A stretch of 64,000 nt of DNA from Sedimenticola_A sp040506425 (GTDB lineage Bacteria; Pseudomonadota; Gammaproteobacteria; Chromatiales; Chromatiaceae): positions 4,008,055 through 4,072,054 of the forward strand of contig OZ245051.1 in assembly GCA_965224515.1 (NCBI GenBank), written 5' to 3'. The notes below the pieces were generated by a model. The model was not told the origin of the DNA and ran no database searches. It worked only from the letters and a program-made list of their open reading frames with translations. Below, one piece after another: positions 1 through 7,711 of this stretch. The translations under genes were made by a program, and so were the position numbers. The first letter of the stretch is position 1. Each line of letters starts with the position of its first letter.

Positions 1-2
1 GC

Positions 3-758
3 GTGTCGCCCCACCTTAAAACATGGCACCCCCTGGCATTTTTTGTCTGCAACATCGCTGCAATTCTACTCTACAGCTCCTGGCTGTATGAGCCTACCCG
101 CGCCCTCTGGGACGGACTGGACAACGGGTTGTTTTACATCCTCAACGGATCTCTTCAGATAGGGGAGACCTGGCAGACGATCTGGGCACTGGCAAATCAC
201 CGGACTGTCGATGTCGTGGTGGGGATTGTGATGATCATCTTCTTCTGGCACTTCATCCTCACCGGTGGGCGGCGCCTGATCATGGAGCGCATGGTGCTGT
301 TCGGCCTGATGGCGGCGATGATGCTGGCCACCCAGGAGGGGTTGATCGATCTCTACCAGCAGATCATCGATGTCACCCGCAAGAGCCCGTCACTGGTTCT
401 GGAGCCGGTCTACCGGCTGAGTGAACTGGTACCCGACATCAAGGCAAAAGACGCTTCAGGCAGCAGTTTTCCCGGGGATCACGGCACGGTGGTTTTTATC
501 TGGCTCGGTTTCATCTTCACCTTCGCCAGCAGGAAACATGGCATCGCCGCTGTACTGCTGTGCATACTGATATTACTGCCACGCCTGGTTTCAGGCGCCC
601 ACTGGATCACCGATAACCTGGTGGGCTCAGGCACCCTGGTGCTGCTGATGATGGCCTGGATCGTATTCAGCCCGGCAGGATACCTGCTGCGCTTGGTCGG
701 CGAAAAGATTCTGAGCTTCATCCTGCCCAAAAGCTGGCAGCGGGTGCCGAAATTCTAG
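3..758 (+). CDS. PAP2-family membrane phosphatase (possibly 5'-truncated by window)
   Basis: Membrane-bound phosphatase of the PAP2 (type 2 phosphatidic acid phosphatase) superfamily, which removes phosphate from lipid phosphates such as phosphatidate, undecaprenyl-PP or lipid A. Motif C2 is seen as SSFPGDH (residues 154-160) and motif C3 as RLVSGAHWITD (194-204), giving the expected Arg, two His and Asp. Motif C1 is not clear. About five hydrophobic segments are visible (around 10-26, 70-88, 96-110, 180-194, 206-224). The GTG at base 3 is only the first start inside the window, so the true start may lie upstream. The substrate cannot be told from sequence. Confidence 0.8.
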   Translation: MSPHLKTWHPLAFFVCNIAAILLYSSWLYEPTRALWDGLDNGLFYILNGSLQIGETWQTIWALANHRTVDVVVGIVMIIFFWHFILTGGRRLIMERMVLFGLMAAMMLATQEGLIDLYQQIIDVTRKSPSLVLEPVYRLSELVPDIKAKDASGSSFPGDHGTVVFIWLGFIFTFASRKHGIAAVLLCILILLPRLVSGAHWITDNLVGSGTLVLLMMAWIVFSPAGYLLRLVGEKILSFILPKSWQRVPKF

Positions 759-823
759 ACAGGTTTTTTGTTAAGACGCTGTTCCAGTTAAATAGTGATA
801 TACCAATCAATCGTTGATTTACC

Positions 824-952
824 GTAGGTCGGCCTTCAGGCCGACATGTCGGGCTCTTGTGCCCTGGGGGTAGAAGCCCGTAGGAGCGAACTTGTTCGCG
901 ATCAGCGATGGGATAACGTCCTGCACCTATCGCGAACAAGTTCGCTCCTACG
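824..952. repeat. Dispersed palindromic (REP-like) elements
   Basis: Two palindromic units are joined here. The first (824-880) opens with GTAGGTCGG and has the arms GGTCGGCCTTCAGGCCGAC and GGGCTCTTGTGCCC; close relatives lie at 16821-16866 and 22255-22317. The second is a perfect 24-bp inverted repeat (879-902 and 929-952) built on GTAGGAGCGAACTTGTTCGC. Both start with GTAG, as in REP elements mobilised by RAYT transposases. They fill the gap between the PAP2 gene and the 3' end of uvrB and contain no credible gene. They may also help terminate uvrB. Confidence 0.75.
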
Positions 953-961
953 GACAACCGG

Positions 962-2968
962 TCAGGCCACCATCCCTTTGCCCTTTAGGGCCTCGATCTG
1001 GTCGCGCACCCTGGCTGCGTCCTCGAACTCAAGGTCCCTGGCGTGCTGGTACATCTTCTTCTCCAGGTCGGCAATGCGCCGGGCCATCTGCTTGGGTGTG
1101 AGGGCGGCGTACTCCGCCTCCTCCTCGGCCACCCTGGCGTACTGCTTGGCAGGCATGGGCGCACCGGCGTGAGCACCTTCCATGATATCGGCAATGGCCT
1201 TGCGGACAGTCTGCGGGGTAATTCCGTGCTCTTCGTTATAGGCCACCTGCTTGGTACGCCGCCGGTCGGTCTCATCGATGGCGCGTCGCATGGAGCCGGT
1301 AATCTTGTCGGCGTAGAGAATCGCCTTGCCGTTGACATTGCGGGCAGCACGCCCGATGGTCTGGATCAGCGCCCCCTCTGATCGCAGAAAGCCCTCCTTG
1401 TCGGCATCCAGTATGGCCACCAGGGAGACTTCGGGCATATCCAGCCCTTCCCGCAGCAGGTTGATTCCTACCAGGACATCGAACTCGCCGAGGCGCAAAT
1501 CACGTATGATCTCCACCCGTTCCACGGTATCGATGTCGGAGTGGAGATAACGCACCCGTATGCCGTGCTCGGTGAGGTAGTCGGTCAGGTCCTCGGCCAT
1601 GCGCTTGGTCAGGGTGGTGACCAGCACGCGCTCCTCCTTCTCCAGCCGCAGGTGTATCTCGGACAGCAGGTCATCCACCTGGCTGGTTGCGGGACGAACC
1701 TCCAGCTCCGGGTCCACCAGGCCGGTGGGGCGCACCACCTGCTCTACCACTGCCCCCGAGCGCTCCAGCTCGTAATCCCGGGGGGTTGCCGAAACGTAGA
1801 TGGTCTGGGGGGTGCGCTGCTCGAACTCCTCGAAACGCAGGGGGCGGTTATCCAGGGCTGACGGGAGTCGGAAGCCGTACTCCACCAGGGTCTCCTTGCG
1901 CGAGCGGTCGCCCTTGAACATACCTCCCACCTGGGGAATGGAGACATGGCTCTCATCGGCCACGAACAAGGCGCTTTCCGGGAGGTAATCCAGCAGCGTG
2001 GGGGGCGCCTCGCCGGACTGGCGGTTGGAGAGGTAGCGGGAGTAGTTCTCGATACCCGAGCAGTAGCCCAGCTCCAGGATCATTTCGATGTCGTAGCGAG
2101 TGCGCTGCTCAAGTCGCTGCGCCTCAACCAGCTTGTCGTTGTTGCGCAACTGCTCCAGGCGCTCCTTGAGCTCGACCTTGATATGCTCCACCGCCTCCAG
2201 CAGGGTCTCCCGGGGGGTTACGTAGTGGGATTTGGGATAGATGGTGAAGCGCGGCACCTTGCGCAGCACCTCACCTGTGAGTGGGTCGAACAGGGAGATC
2301 TGTTCAATCTCGTCGTCGAACATCTCGATGCGCACCGCTTCGCTGTCCGACTCAGCCGGAAAGATATCGATCACCTCGCCCCGCACCCGGTAGGTGGCCC
2401 GGTGCAGCTCCACATCGTTGCGGGTGTACTGCAGCTCTGCAAGCCGCCGCAGAATGGCCCGCTGATCCATTATCTCCCCCCTGGAGAGGTGCAGCACCAT
2501 GCTCAGGTAAGAGCGCGGATCACCCAGGCCGTAGATGCAGGATACAGTGGCGACGATGATGGTATCCGAGCGTTCAAGCAGCGCCTTGGTGGCCGACAGG
2601 CGCATCTGCTCGATATGCTCATTGACCGAGGCATCCTTGTCGATAAAGGTATCCGACGAGGGAACATAGGCCTCTGGCTGGTAATAGTCGTAGTAGGAGA
2701 CGAAGTACTCCACCGCGTTATTGGGGAAAAACTCCTTCATCTCGCCGTAGAGCTGGGCTGCCAGGGTCTTGTTGTGGGCCAGAATGATGGTCGGACGCTG
2801 AACCTGCTGGATCACGTTGGCGATAGTGAAGGTCTTGCCCGAACCGGTGACACCCAGCAAAGTCATGCCCGCCTCGCCGTCGTTGAGCCCCTCGACCAGG
2901 CTGCGTATGGCCTCGGGCTGGTCACCGGAGGGCTCGAATTCGGAAACCAGTTGAAATTCTTTCGACAT
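962..2968 (-). CDS. uvrB: UvrABC excision nuclease subunit B
   Basis: Central damage-verifying helicase of nucleotide excision repair; it receives DNA from UvrA and recruits UvrC for incision. At 668 aa it has normal UvrB length. Visible are Walker A GVTGSGKTFT (residues 39-48), the damage-probing beta-hairpin region YYDYYQPEAYVP, the DESH Walker B box, helicase motifs including TLTKRMAEDLTDYL and QTIGRAARN, and a C-terminal UVR coiled-coil domain that binds UvrC. The ATG start at 2968 gives the standard N-terminus. The gene stands alone, divergent from the aminotransferase gene. I did not find a convincing LexA box upstream. Confidence 0.98.
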   Translation of the reverse strand: MSKEFQLVSEFEPSGDQPEAIRSLVEGLNDGEAGMTLLGVTGSGKTFTIANVIQQVQRPTIILAHNKTLAAQLYGEMKEFFPNNAVEYFVSYYDYYQPEAYVPSSDTFIDKDASVNEHIEQMRLSATKALLERSDTIIVATVSCIYGLGDPRSYLSMVLHLSRGEIMDQRAILRRLAELQYTRNDVELHRATYRVRGEVIDIFPAESDSEAVRIEMFDDEIEQISLFDPLTGEVLRKVPRFTIYPKSHYVTPRETLLEAVEHIKVELKERLEQLRNNDKLVEAQRLEQRTRYDIEMILELGYCSGIENYSRYLSNRQSGEAPPTLLDYLPESALFVADESHVSIPQVGGMFKGDRSRKETLVEYGFRLPSALDNRPLRFEEFEQRTPQTIYVSATPRDYELERSGAVVEQVVRPTGLVDPELEVRPATSQVDDLLSEIHLRLEKEERVLVTTLTKRMAEDLTDYLTEHGIRVRYLHSDIDTVERVEIIRDLRLGEFDVLVGINLLREGLDMPEVSLVAILDADKEGFLRSEGALIQTIGRAARNVNGKAILYADKITGSMRRAIDETDRRRTKQVAYNEEHGITPQTVRKAIADIMEGAHAGAPMPAKQYARVAEEEAEYAALTPKQMARRIADLEKKMYQHARDLEFEDAARVRDQIEALKGKGMVA

Positions 2969-2998
2969 TGGGGATTCTGCTAACTCACGAGATTGGAT

Positions 2999-3027
2999 AT
3001 TATTGACCCGGCGCCATAATATGTCAT
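2999..3027 (-). promoter_or_regulatory. Putative sigma-70 promoter of uvrB
   Basis: On the minus strand, ATGACA (-35, 3027-3022) and AATAAT (-10, 3004-2999) each match consensus at five of six positions and are separated by 17 bp. This would start the transcript about 25 bp before the uvrB ATG. The site overlaps a weaker plus-strand candidate for the aminotransferase (TTGACC at 3003-3008, ATTTTA at 3026-3031, 17-bp spacer), so the two divergent promoters may interfere. Confidence 0.5.
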
Positions 3028-3116
3028 TTTATGCCGTTGTGTGTGATAAACACAGCTGCAAACATCAGGAACCCAGGTTCCTTAAGCAATAACAAACACA
3101 TTCGAGTCCGCTAAAG

Positions 3117-4307
3117 ATGAGTACCAAGCTTTCCGCACGCGTCCAGGCCGTCAAACCCTCCCCCACTCTGGCTGTCACGGCTCGAGCCGCAGAGATGCGA
3201 GCTGCCGGCAAAGACGTCATCGGCCTTGGTGCCGGTGAGCCAGATTTCGATACACCCGATCACATCAAGGATGCCGCCATCAAGGCGATCAACGACGGTT
3301 TCACCAAGTACACCGCGGTGGACGGAACGGCCGGCCTGAAGCAGGCGATCATTGATAAGTTCAAGCGCGACAACGAATTCGACTACGCGCCGGATGAGAT
3401 CCTGGTCTCCTGCGGCGGCAAGCAGAGCTTCTACAATCTGGCCCAGGCGATCCTCGATCCGGGTGACGAGGTGATCATCCCCGTCCCCTACTGGGTCTCC
3501 TACCCTGACATGACCATTCTGGCCGGTGGCGAACCGGTCCTGGTCAGCGCAGGCGCCGAGCAGAACTTCAAGATCACCCCGGCCCAGCTCAAGGGTGCGA
3601 TCACCGAGAAGACCCGACTGCTGGTGATCAACAGCCCGTCAAATCCTACCGGTATAGCCTACAGTTACGAAGAGCTGGCAGCACTGGGCGAGGTGCTGCT
3701 GGAGCACCCCAGGGTGGTGGTTGCCACAGACGACATGTACGAGCACATCCGCTGGAATACGGATGAACCCTTCGTCAACATCCTCAACGCCTGCCCGGCA
3801 CTGCGCGACCGCTGCATGGTGCTCAACGGCGTATCCAAGGCCTACTCCATGACCGGCTGGCGTATCGGCTATGCCGCAGGTCCGGCCACCATCATCAAGG
3901 CGATGAAGAAGATCCAGTCACAGAGCACCTCCAACCCGACCTCCATCTCCCAGGTGGCAGCCCAGGCTGCCCTGGAGGGCCCCCAGGAGTGCATCGGTGA
4001 AATGCTGGTAGCTTTCAAGGAGCGCCACGACTACGTGCTGAACCGTCTGAATGCCATGCCTGGTGTAGAGTGCCTCCCCTCAGACGGTACCTTCTACCTG
4101 TTTCCCAAGGTGGAGGATGCCATTGCGAAAATCGACGGGGTAAAAACCGACGTGGAGCTCTCCGAGCACCTGATCGAGCACGCCGGCGTGGCCCTGGTAC
4201 CCGGCTCCGCTTTCGGCCTGGGTGGGCATGTCCGTATCTCCATCGCCACCAGCATGGAGAATCTCTCCAACGCCATGGACCGCCTGGAGGGTGTACTGGG
4301 CAGCTGA
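3117..4307 (+). CDS. aatA: PLP-dependent aspartate aminotransferase (class I, subgroup 1b)
   Basis: Transfers the amino group between aspartate (and often other amino acids) and 2-oxoglutarate using pyridoxal phosphate. The 396-aa length, the N-terminal GLGAGEPDFDTPDHI motif, SPSNPTG and the Schiff-base lysine in GVSKAYSMTGWR (about residue 241) place it in the subgroup 1b enzymes, unlike E. coli AspC (1a). Substrate preference within this subgroup (aspartate, prephenate, aromatic acids) cannot be read from sequence. It is a single gene with its own terminator. The ATG at 3117 has no strong Shine-Dalgarno but gives the usual N-terminus. Confidence 0.9.
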   Translation: MSTKLSARVQAVKPSPTLAVTARAAEMRAAGKDVIGLGAGEPDFDTPDHIKDAAIKAINDGFTKYTAVDGTAGLKQAIIDKFKRDNEFDYAPDEILVSCGGKQSFYNLAQAILDPGDEVIIPVPYWVSYPDMTILAGGEPVLVSAGAEQNFKITPAQLKGAITEKTRLLVINSPSNPTGIAYSYEELAALGEVLLEHPRVVVATDDMYEHIRWNTDEPFVNILNACPALRDRCMVLNGVSKAYSMTGWRIGYAAGPATIIKAMKKIQSQSTSNPTSISQVAAQAALEGPQECIGEMLVAFKERHDYVLNRLNAMPGVECLPSDGTFYLFPKVEDAIAKIDGVKTDVELSEHLIEHAGVALVPGSAFGLGGHVRISIATSMENLSNAMDRLEGVLGS

Positions 4308-4332
4308 TCCCAGGGCTCTCATCGAACTAAAG

Positions 4333-4371
4333 AGGGGCGATAGCCTGTTGCCAGGCATCGCCCCTTCTTTT
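4333..4371 (+). terminator. Rho-independent terminator after aminotransferase
   Basis: AGGGGCGAT pairs with ATCGCCCCT, the stem being extended by AGCCTG/CAGGC around a short loop, and is followed by TTCTTTT. It lies 25 bp after the stop codon. Confidence 0.8.
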
Positions 4372-4418
4372 ACTATCGGCCAGGAATATTATTCCTAATA
4401 CATACTGGGAGCGGAACC

Positions 4419-4991
4419 ATGCCCCTGACCACACGGCCCAGTGTCCCATTGTGTGAAGGCGTCACACTGATTGAGCTGATAGTCACCCTGAGCGTCGCCA
4501 TCATACTGGTCTCGATTGCTGTGCCAGGCTTCAAAACACTCACCGCAAAAAACCGGATAAACAGCGCAGTGAATGGCCTTGTATCGGGCCTTCACCTGGC
4601 AAGAAGCGAGGCTGTAAATCGTGCAAAAAGGGTCACCCTCTGCCCCAGTAGTGACGGTACAAGCTGCCTGGATAACATCGAATGGCAAGGGGGTTACGTG
4701 ATTTTCGTGGATGAAGACGAAGATAGGGAATTTGATGCGGATGAACAGCCGATCCGATATATCCAGAAACTGCACAGTACGCTTCTGATACGCAGCGCAT
4801 CAAGCCAAAATGGCAGACGAAAAATCAGCTATTTCCCGACAGGTATCAGCGGAGGACAAATGTCCACATTCACCTTCTGCGACCGGCAAAACAATGCCGA
4901 TCCGCTGGCAGTAATCATCTCCAATACCGGGCGGCCTCGCCTCTCCACAACACGCTCTGGAGGAGAGGCAATCGACTGTTCCTCAAATTGA
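4419..4991 (+). CDS. FimT/GspH-family type IV pseudopilin
   Basis: Minor pilin of the type IV pilus or type II secretion machinery, 190 aa. The class III signal is clear: a leader ending in CEG followed by VTLIELIVTLSVAIILVSIAV, with cleavage after Gly and the conserved Glu5 of the mature chain, then RSEAVNRAKRVTLCPS, which is the hallmark of the GspH/FimT family. C-terminal cysteines probably form a disulfide. SD GGAG lies 7 bp before the ATG. It is an orphan with no other minor pilins nearby; pilW (52.8 kb) is the only other pilus gene in the window. Confidence 0.88.
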   Translation: MPLTTRPSVPLCEGVTLIELIVTLSVAIILVSIAVPGFKTLTAKNRINSAVNGLVSGLHLARSEAVNRAKRVTLCPSSDGTSCLDNIEWQGGYVIFVDEDEDREFDADEQPIRYIQKLHSTLLIRSASSQNGRRKISYFPTGISGGQMSTFTFCDRQNNADPLAVIISNTGRPRLSTTRSGGEAIDCSSN

Positions 4992-5054
4992 AAAAACTGC
5001 CGCCAAACTATTGACCTGAGAGGGAGAGGTGATTAGTATACGCGCCTCAACTGA

Positions 5055-5130
5055 TCCCCTGTAGCTCAGTTGGTAGAGCAACGGACTGTTAATCCGTTTG
5101 TCACTGGTTCGAGCCCAGTCGGGGGAGCCA
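5055..5130 (+). tRNA. tRNA-Asn (GTT)
   Basis: A 76-nt cloverleaf: acceptor TCCCCTG/CGGGGGA (one G-T pair), D-loop AGTTGGTAGA, anticodon stem-loop ACGGACTGTTAATCCGT with anticodon GTT, T-loop GGTTCGAGCCC and an encoded CCA. It is the standard proteobacterial tRNA-Asn. Its last 43 nt are repeated at 6114-6156. Confidence 0.98.
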
Positions 5131-5138
5131 TATTTATA

Positions 5139-5180
5139 AAAGGGCCTGTAACTTCATGGTTACAGGCCCTTTTTATTTTT
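5139..5180 (+). terminator. Terminator of tRNA-Asn
   Basis: AAGGGCCTGTAAC pairs with GTTACAGGCCCTT across a 6-nt loop, followed by TTTATTTTT. It is a strong intrinsic terminator directly after the tRNA. Confidence 0.9.
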
Positions 5181-5194
5181 AGATGTGACACACC

Positions 5195-6064
5195 ATGAGC
5201 AGCCTTACCATAGCAACACACAACGGTATCTTTCACGCAGATGATGTATTCAGCATCGCTGCACTGAAAAAAGTGTTCCCCTATTTCAATCTGGTTCGTA
5301 CACGCGATGCAGATACAATTGCGAACGCAAATATTGTTGTCGACGTGGGTGGAGAGTATGACGCTGACAAGGATCGCTTCGACCACCATCAACGCGATGG
5401 CGCCGGCGAGCGTGAAAATGGTATCCCTTACTCATCGTTTGGTCTTATCTGGAAGAAATACGGCCTCCAGATTTGTGATGGTGACCAGGCAATAGCCAAT
5501 GCCGTAGATTCCGGACTGGTATCTACTATCGATGCGATCGATTGCGGTCATGTCGAAGGCGTAGCGGAAGGTATTAGTCTTAGCCAGACCATTTCCATGT
5601 TCAACCCTACCTGGGAAGAGGACAACGACATCGATAGGTGCTTCAATGAAGCCGTTGTTTTCGCCTCTCGCCTCCTGGAGAGATTTATTGCCTCAGCCAC
5701 AGGCGGTGTTAAAGCAAAAGAGATCGTTGCAAAGGCCATAGAAAAGGCAGAAGACCCGAGAGTCATCGTGCTGGAAAAGTTCACACCATGGAAAAGAACA
5801 GTTCATGCCTTATCAGAGGATGCTTTGTATATGGTTTACCCATCCCAAACTGGCCAGTGGCGAATTCAAACCGTACCAGTGGAACCTGGTTCATTCGAGA
5901 ATAAAAAATCACTTCCAGCGTCCTGGGGAGGACTCTCCGATAATGACCTTAGAGATAGAACTGGTATTGATGACGCCATGTTTTGCCATAATGGTTTATT
6001 TATCGCTGGTGCCGAGTCATTTGAAAGTGTGATGAAAATGGCGAGCCTTGCGCTAAGTGATTAG
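5195..6064 (+). CDS. MYG1 family protein (DHH-like metal-dependent hydrolase/exonuclease)
   Basis: Member of the MYG1/UPF0160 family; eukaryotic MYG1 is a 3'-5' RNA exonuclease and bacterial members are little studied. The 289-aa chain begins with IATHNGIFHADDVFSIAAL, the family's metal-binding motif, and also has VVDVGGEYD and FDHHQRDG, the DHH-like metal site. The C-terminal part (WKRTVHAL...VYPSQTGQWRIQTV) is typical. No signal peptide, so cytosolic. The gene is visibly richer in A+T than its neighbours and lies between tRNA-Asn and a copy of the tRNA 3' end, which suggests horizontal entry. No strong SD precedes the ATG; it may depend on readthrough from the tRNA terminator. Confidence 0.88.
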   Translation: MSSLTIATHNGIFHADDVFSIAALKKVFPYFNLVRTRDADTIANANIVVDVGGEYDADKDRFDHHQRDGAGERENGIPYSSFGLIWKKYGLQICDGDQAIANAVDSGLVSTIDAIDCGHVEGVAEGISLSQTISMFNPTWEEDNDIDRCFNEAVVFASRLLERFIASATGGVKAKEIVAKAIEKAEDPRVIVLEKFTPWKRTVHALSEDALYMVYPSQTGQWRIQTVPVEPGSFENKKSLPASWGGLSDNDLRDRTGIDDAMFCHNGLFIAGAESFESVMKMASLALSD

Positions 6065-6113
6065 CGATTAGCAGGCCCGATTACGCACTCTCTCTGGCCC
6101 AAAGCGCATAGCC

Positions 6114-6156
6114 GTTTATCCGTTTGTCACTGGTTCGAGCCCAGCCGGGGGAGCCA
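6114..6156 (+). repeat. Duplicated 3' end of tRNA-Asn (att-like)
   Basis: The 43 nt match 5088-5130 (anticodon loop to CCA of tRNA-Asn) at 41 positions; the last 39 differ by one base. There is no 5' half of a tRNA before it, so it is not a second gene. Direct repeats of a tRNA 3' end are what integrases of tRNA-targeting islands leave, and the only gene between the copies is MYG1. Confidence 0.85.
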
Positions 6157-6178
6157 ACAAGTGGCTGAAAAGACAGGA

Positions 6179-6212
6179 AAAAAAGCCCAGCCTTTCGGCT
6201 GGGCTTTTTTTA
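6179..6212. terminator. Bidirectional terminator
   Basis: AAGCCCAGCC TTTC GGCTGGGCTT with an A-run before and a T-run after, so it can serve the plus-strand MYG1 side and the minus-strand gene ending at 6243. Confidence 0.85.
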
Positions 6213-6242
6213 TTCCTGAAGACCCTGCCGAGGGTTTCCCAA

Positions 6243-6668
6243 TCAGAATGTCCCTGTTGTAGCAAATTTCAGCGGCTGGCTGTTGTCCGGCGGATGGTTG
6301 GGATCACTGGTAGGCAAAATCCAGGCACCGTTTGTTTTGAAATTCAGGCCACAACGGTATGAACGTCCCGAGCTTGGGTCTTTCCCAGAATACGCCGTCA
6401 ATGCCAAGGTTATGGTGCTGTTGAACTCGCCTGCAGCGATAGAGTGCTGACCTGAGAGTCCCGAAGCAATTTTCACAAACGGGTTATTGGTCCATGTAGG
6501 GGTGCTGGTGACATTACAGTACACTCTCACATGGGTGGTATCCGGATGAATGTTATGCAGCTCAACCGGCACATTGAAGGTGAAATCGGCAGCCTGGGCC
6601 TCGGCTAAAAAAACAGCCAGCATGAAGCTCACAAGGGACCGACCAAGTACTTTTCCTCTATAGCTCAT
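6243..6668 (-). CDS. Small exported protein of unknown function
   Basis: A 141-aa protein that I do not recognise. The first 26 residues form a Sec signal peptide ending AEAQA, after which the mature chain begins ADFTFNVPVELHN. Two cysteines (in VYCNVTS and YRCGLNF) could form one disulfide. The alternating hydrophobic pattern suggests an all-beta fold. Its ATG overlaps the TGA of the upstream CARDB gene region, with SD AGGAGG inside that gene's end, so the two are translationally coupled. Confidence 0.7.
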   Translation of the reverse strand: MSYRGKVLGRSLVSFMLAVFLAEAQAADFTFNVPVELHNIHPDTTHVRVYCNVTSTPTWTNNPFVKIASGLSGQHSIAAGEFNSTITLALTAYSGKDPSSGRSYRCGLNFKTNGAWILPTSDPNHPPDNSQPLKFATTGTF

Positions 6669-6669
6669 A

Positions 6670-7485
6670 TCAGCCTCCTGTAAATTCCAGCTTGTCTGTA
6701 TTTATTACCTTGGGCACGAAGGGCTCCGGTGGCGGCTGATTCTCTGTGGGTTCAGCCGGTGGTTGCTGAGAGGGGTCGCCACCGGTAAAAGTCAGTGTCT
6801 CCGTCACTATCACACCCGGAGGAGCTCCCGCGGGCTGACCGCTGCCCTGATCGCCTGTACCGTCCTGTTGCTGGGGTTCCGTTTCCTGCTCAGCCTTTGG
6901 CGCCGCCAACATAGCGCCTCTTTGAAAACCCGGCCGCCTGACCATGGGGCTTGTGGAACGCGGAGGCATTGGCTCAACACCCGCTCTGGCTGGGGGAACT
7001 CTCCGCATTGGAGCCTTGGGGGCGGGTTTTGAACTGACGCTGCGGCAACTGAGCTTGTCCGACGCCTTGTTATTACCTTCGTTCTTCTCCCTGATCTTGC
7101 GCTTGTCATCGATCACGGCAGTAATCTTTGAAGAGCCCCTTATCTGCAGCTTGCTTGTATAGGCTACCGTGCCTCCCGGACGACTGAGAGCCTTTCGTGG
7201 ATCGAACTTCCAGGTCGCTGCCCCACCCCAGGGTTTACCGTCCCTGTAGATAAAGATTCCACTGCTGCCTGGACCTCTGGCTGTCCACACGCCAGCAGGA
7301 ACCGAACCAGGCCCCAGGTTGCGTACCTTTACCGTCACCCGGCACCTCTTATCCAGTCCAATTCCAACCACAGTGAGGTCCGGCAGCTTTGCAACGGGCC
7401 GGGCTTTTAGCATACGCAGGTCCGCGGCTTCCAGTCCGGCTGCAATAAGCAGTAACACCAAAAAGCCAAACCATGATCTCTTCAT
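6670..7485 (-). CDS. Exported CARDB-domain protein with FTGG repeats
   Basis: A 271-aa exported protein. The ATG at 7485 was chosen over one 39 bp upstream because SD GAGGT sits 7-8 bp before it and it begins directly with a signal peptide (KRSWFGFLVLLLIAAGLEA). The mature part holds a CARDB (cell-adhesion-related bacterial Ig-like) domain: LPDLTVVGIGL, VKVRNLGPGSVPAG, IREKNEGNNKAS. After it comes a Pro/Gln/Glu-rich linker, and then two similar motifs, TETLTFTGG and TDKLEFTGG, the second being the very C-terminus. It is the first gene of a two-gene unit and divergent from the 887-aa CARDB protein. Confidence 0.75.
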   Translation of the reverse strand: MKRSWFGFLVLLLIAAGLEAADLRMLKARPVAKLPDLTVVGIGLDKRCRVTVKVRNLGPGSVPAGVWTARGPGSSGIFIYRDGKPWGGAATWKFDPRKALSRPGGTVAYTSKLQIRGSSKITAVIDDKRKIREKNEGNNKASDKLSCRSVSSKPAPKAPMRRVPPARAGVEPMPPRSTSPMVRRPGFQRGAMLAAPKAEQETEPQQQDGTGDQGSGQPAGAPPGVIVTETLTFTGGDPSQQPPAEPTENQPPPEPFVPKVINTDKLEFTGG

Positions 7486-7711
7486 ATCGTTTACCTCTAC
7501 CAGCGAGAGATTCCCATGCCACACCCTTGACCAGTGGCGGATGAAATGCCTGGTCGAACTGAAACCTCACCGCTTGAAAACAATGCTATGCTCCTTGGAG
7601 TATAGACCCTGAATATTATGTGTGATTTATTGAGAACAATTCTTGAAAAGAACCAGCAGGTAACCCTCTGGACCGACTAACAGTGGATAGTGCAGCCAAG
7701 GAAGTATCACG

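Noticed and set aside
846..1172. Plus-strand frames starting in the palindromic repeat
   Set aside because: They translate the REP-like element and then the antisense of uvrB.
1946..2983. 345-codon plus-strand open frame
   Set aside because: It lies entirely antisense to uvrB, whose protein is fully conserved; the frame is a by-product of G+C-rich codon use.
3036..3060. Possible LexA (SOS) box upstream of uvrB
   Set aside because: TGTGTGATAAACACAGCTG has only one correct half (CTGT...CACA, not ACAG), so it does not meet the consensus.
5066..5392. 108-codon minus-strand frame ending in GLEPVTNGLTVRCSTN
   Set aside because: This is the well-known false protein made by translating the antisense of a tRNA; it also overlaps MYG1.
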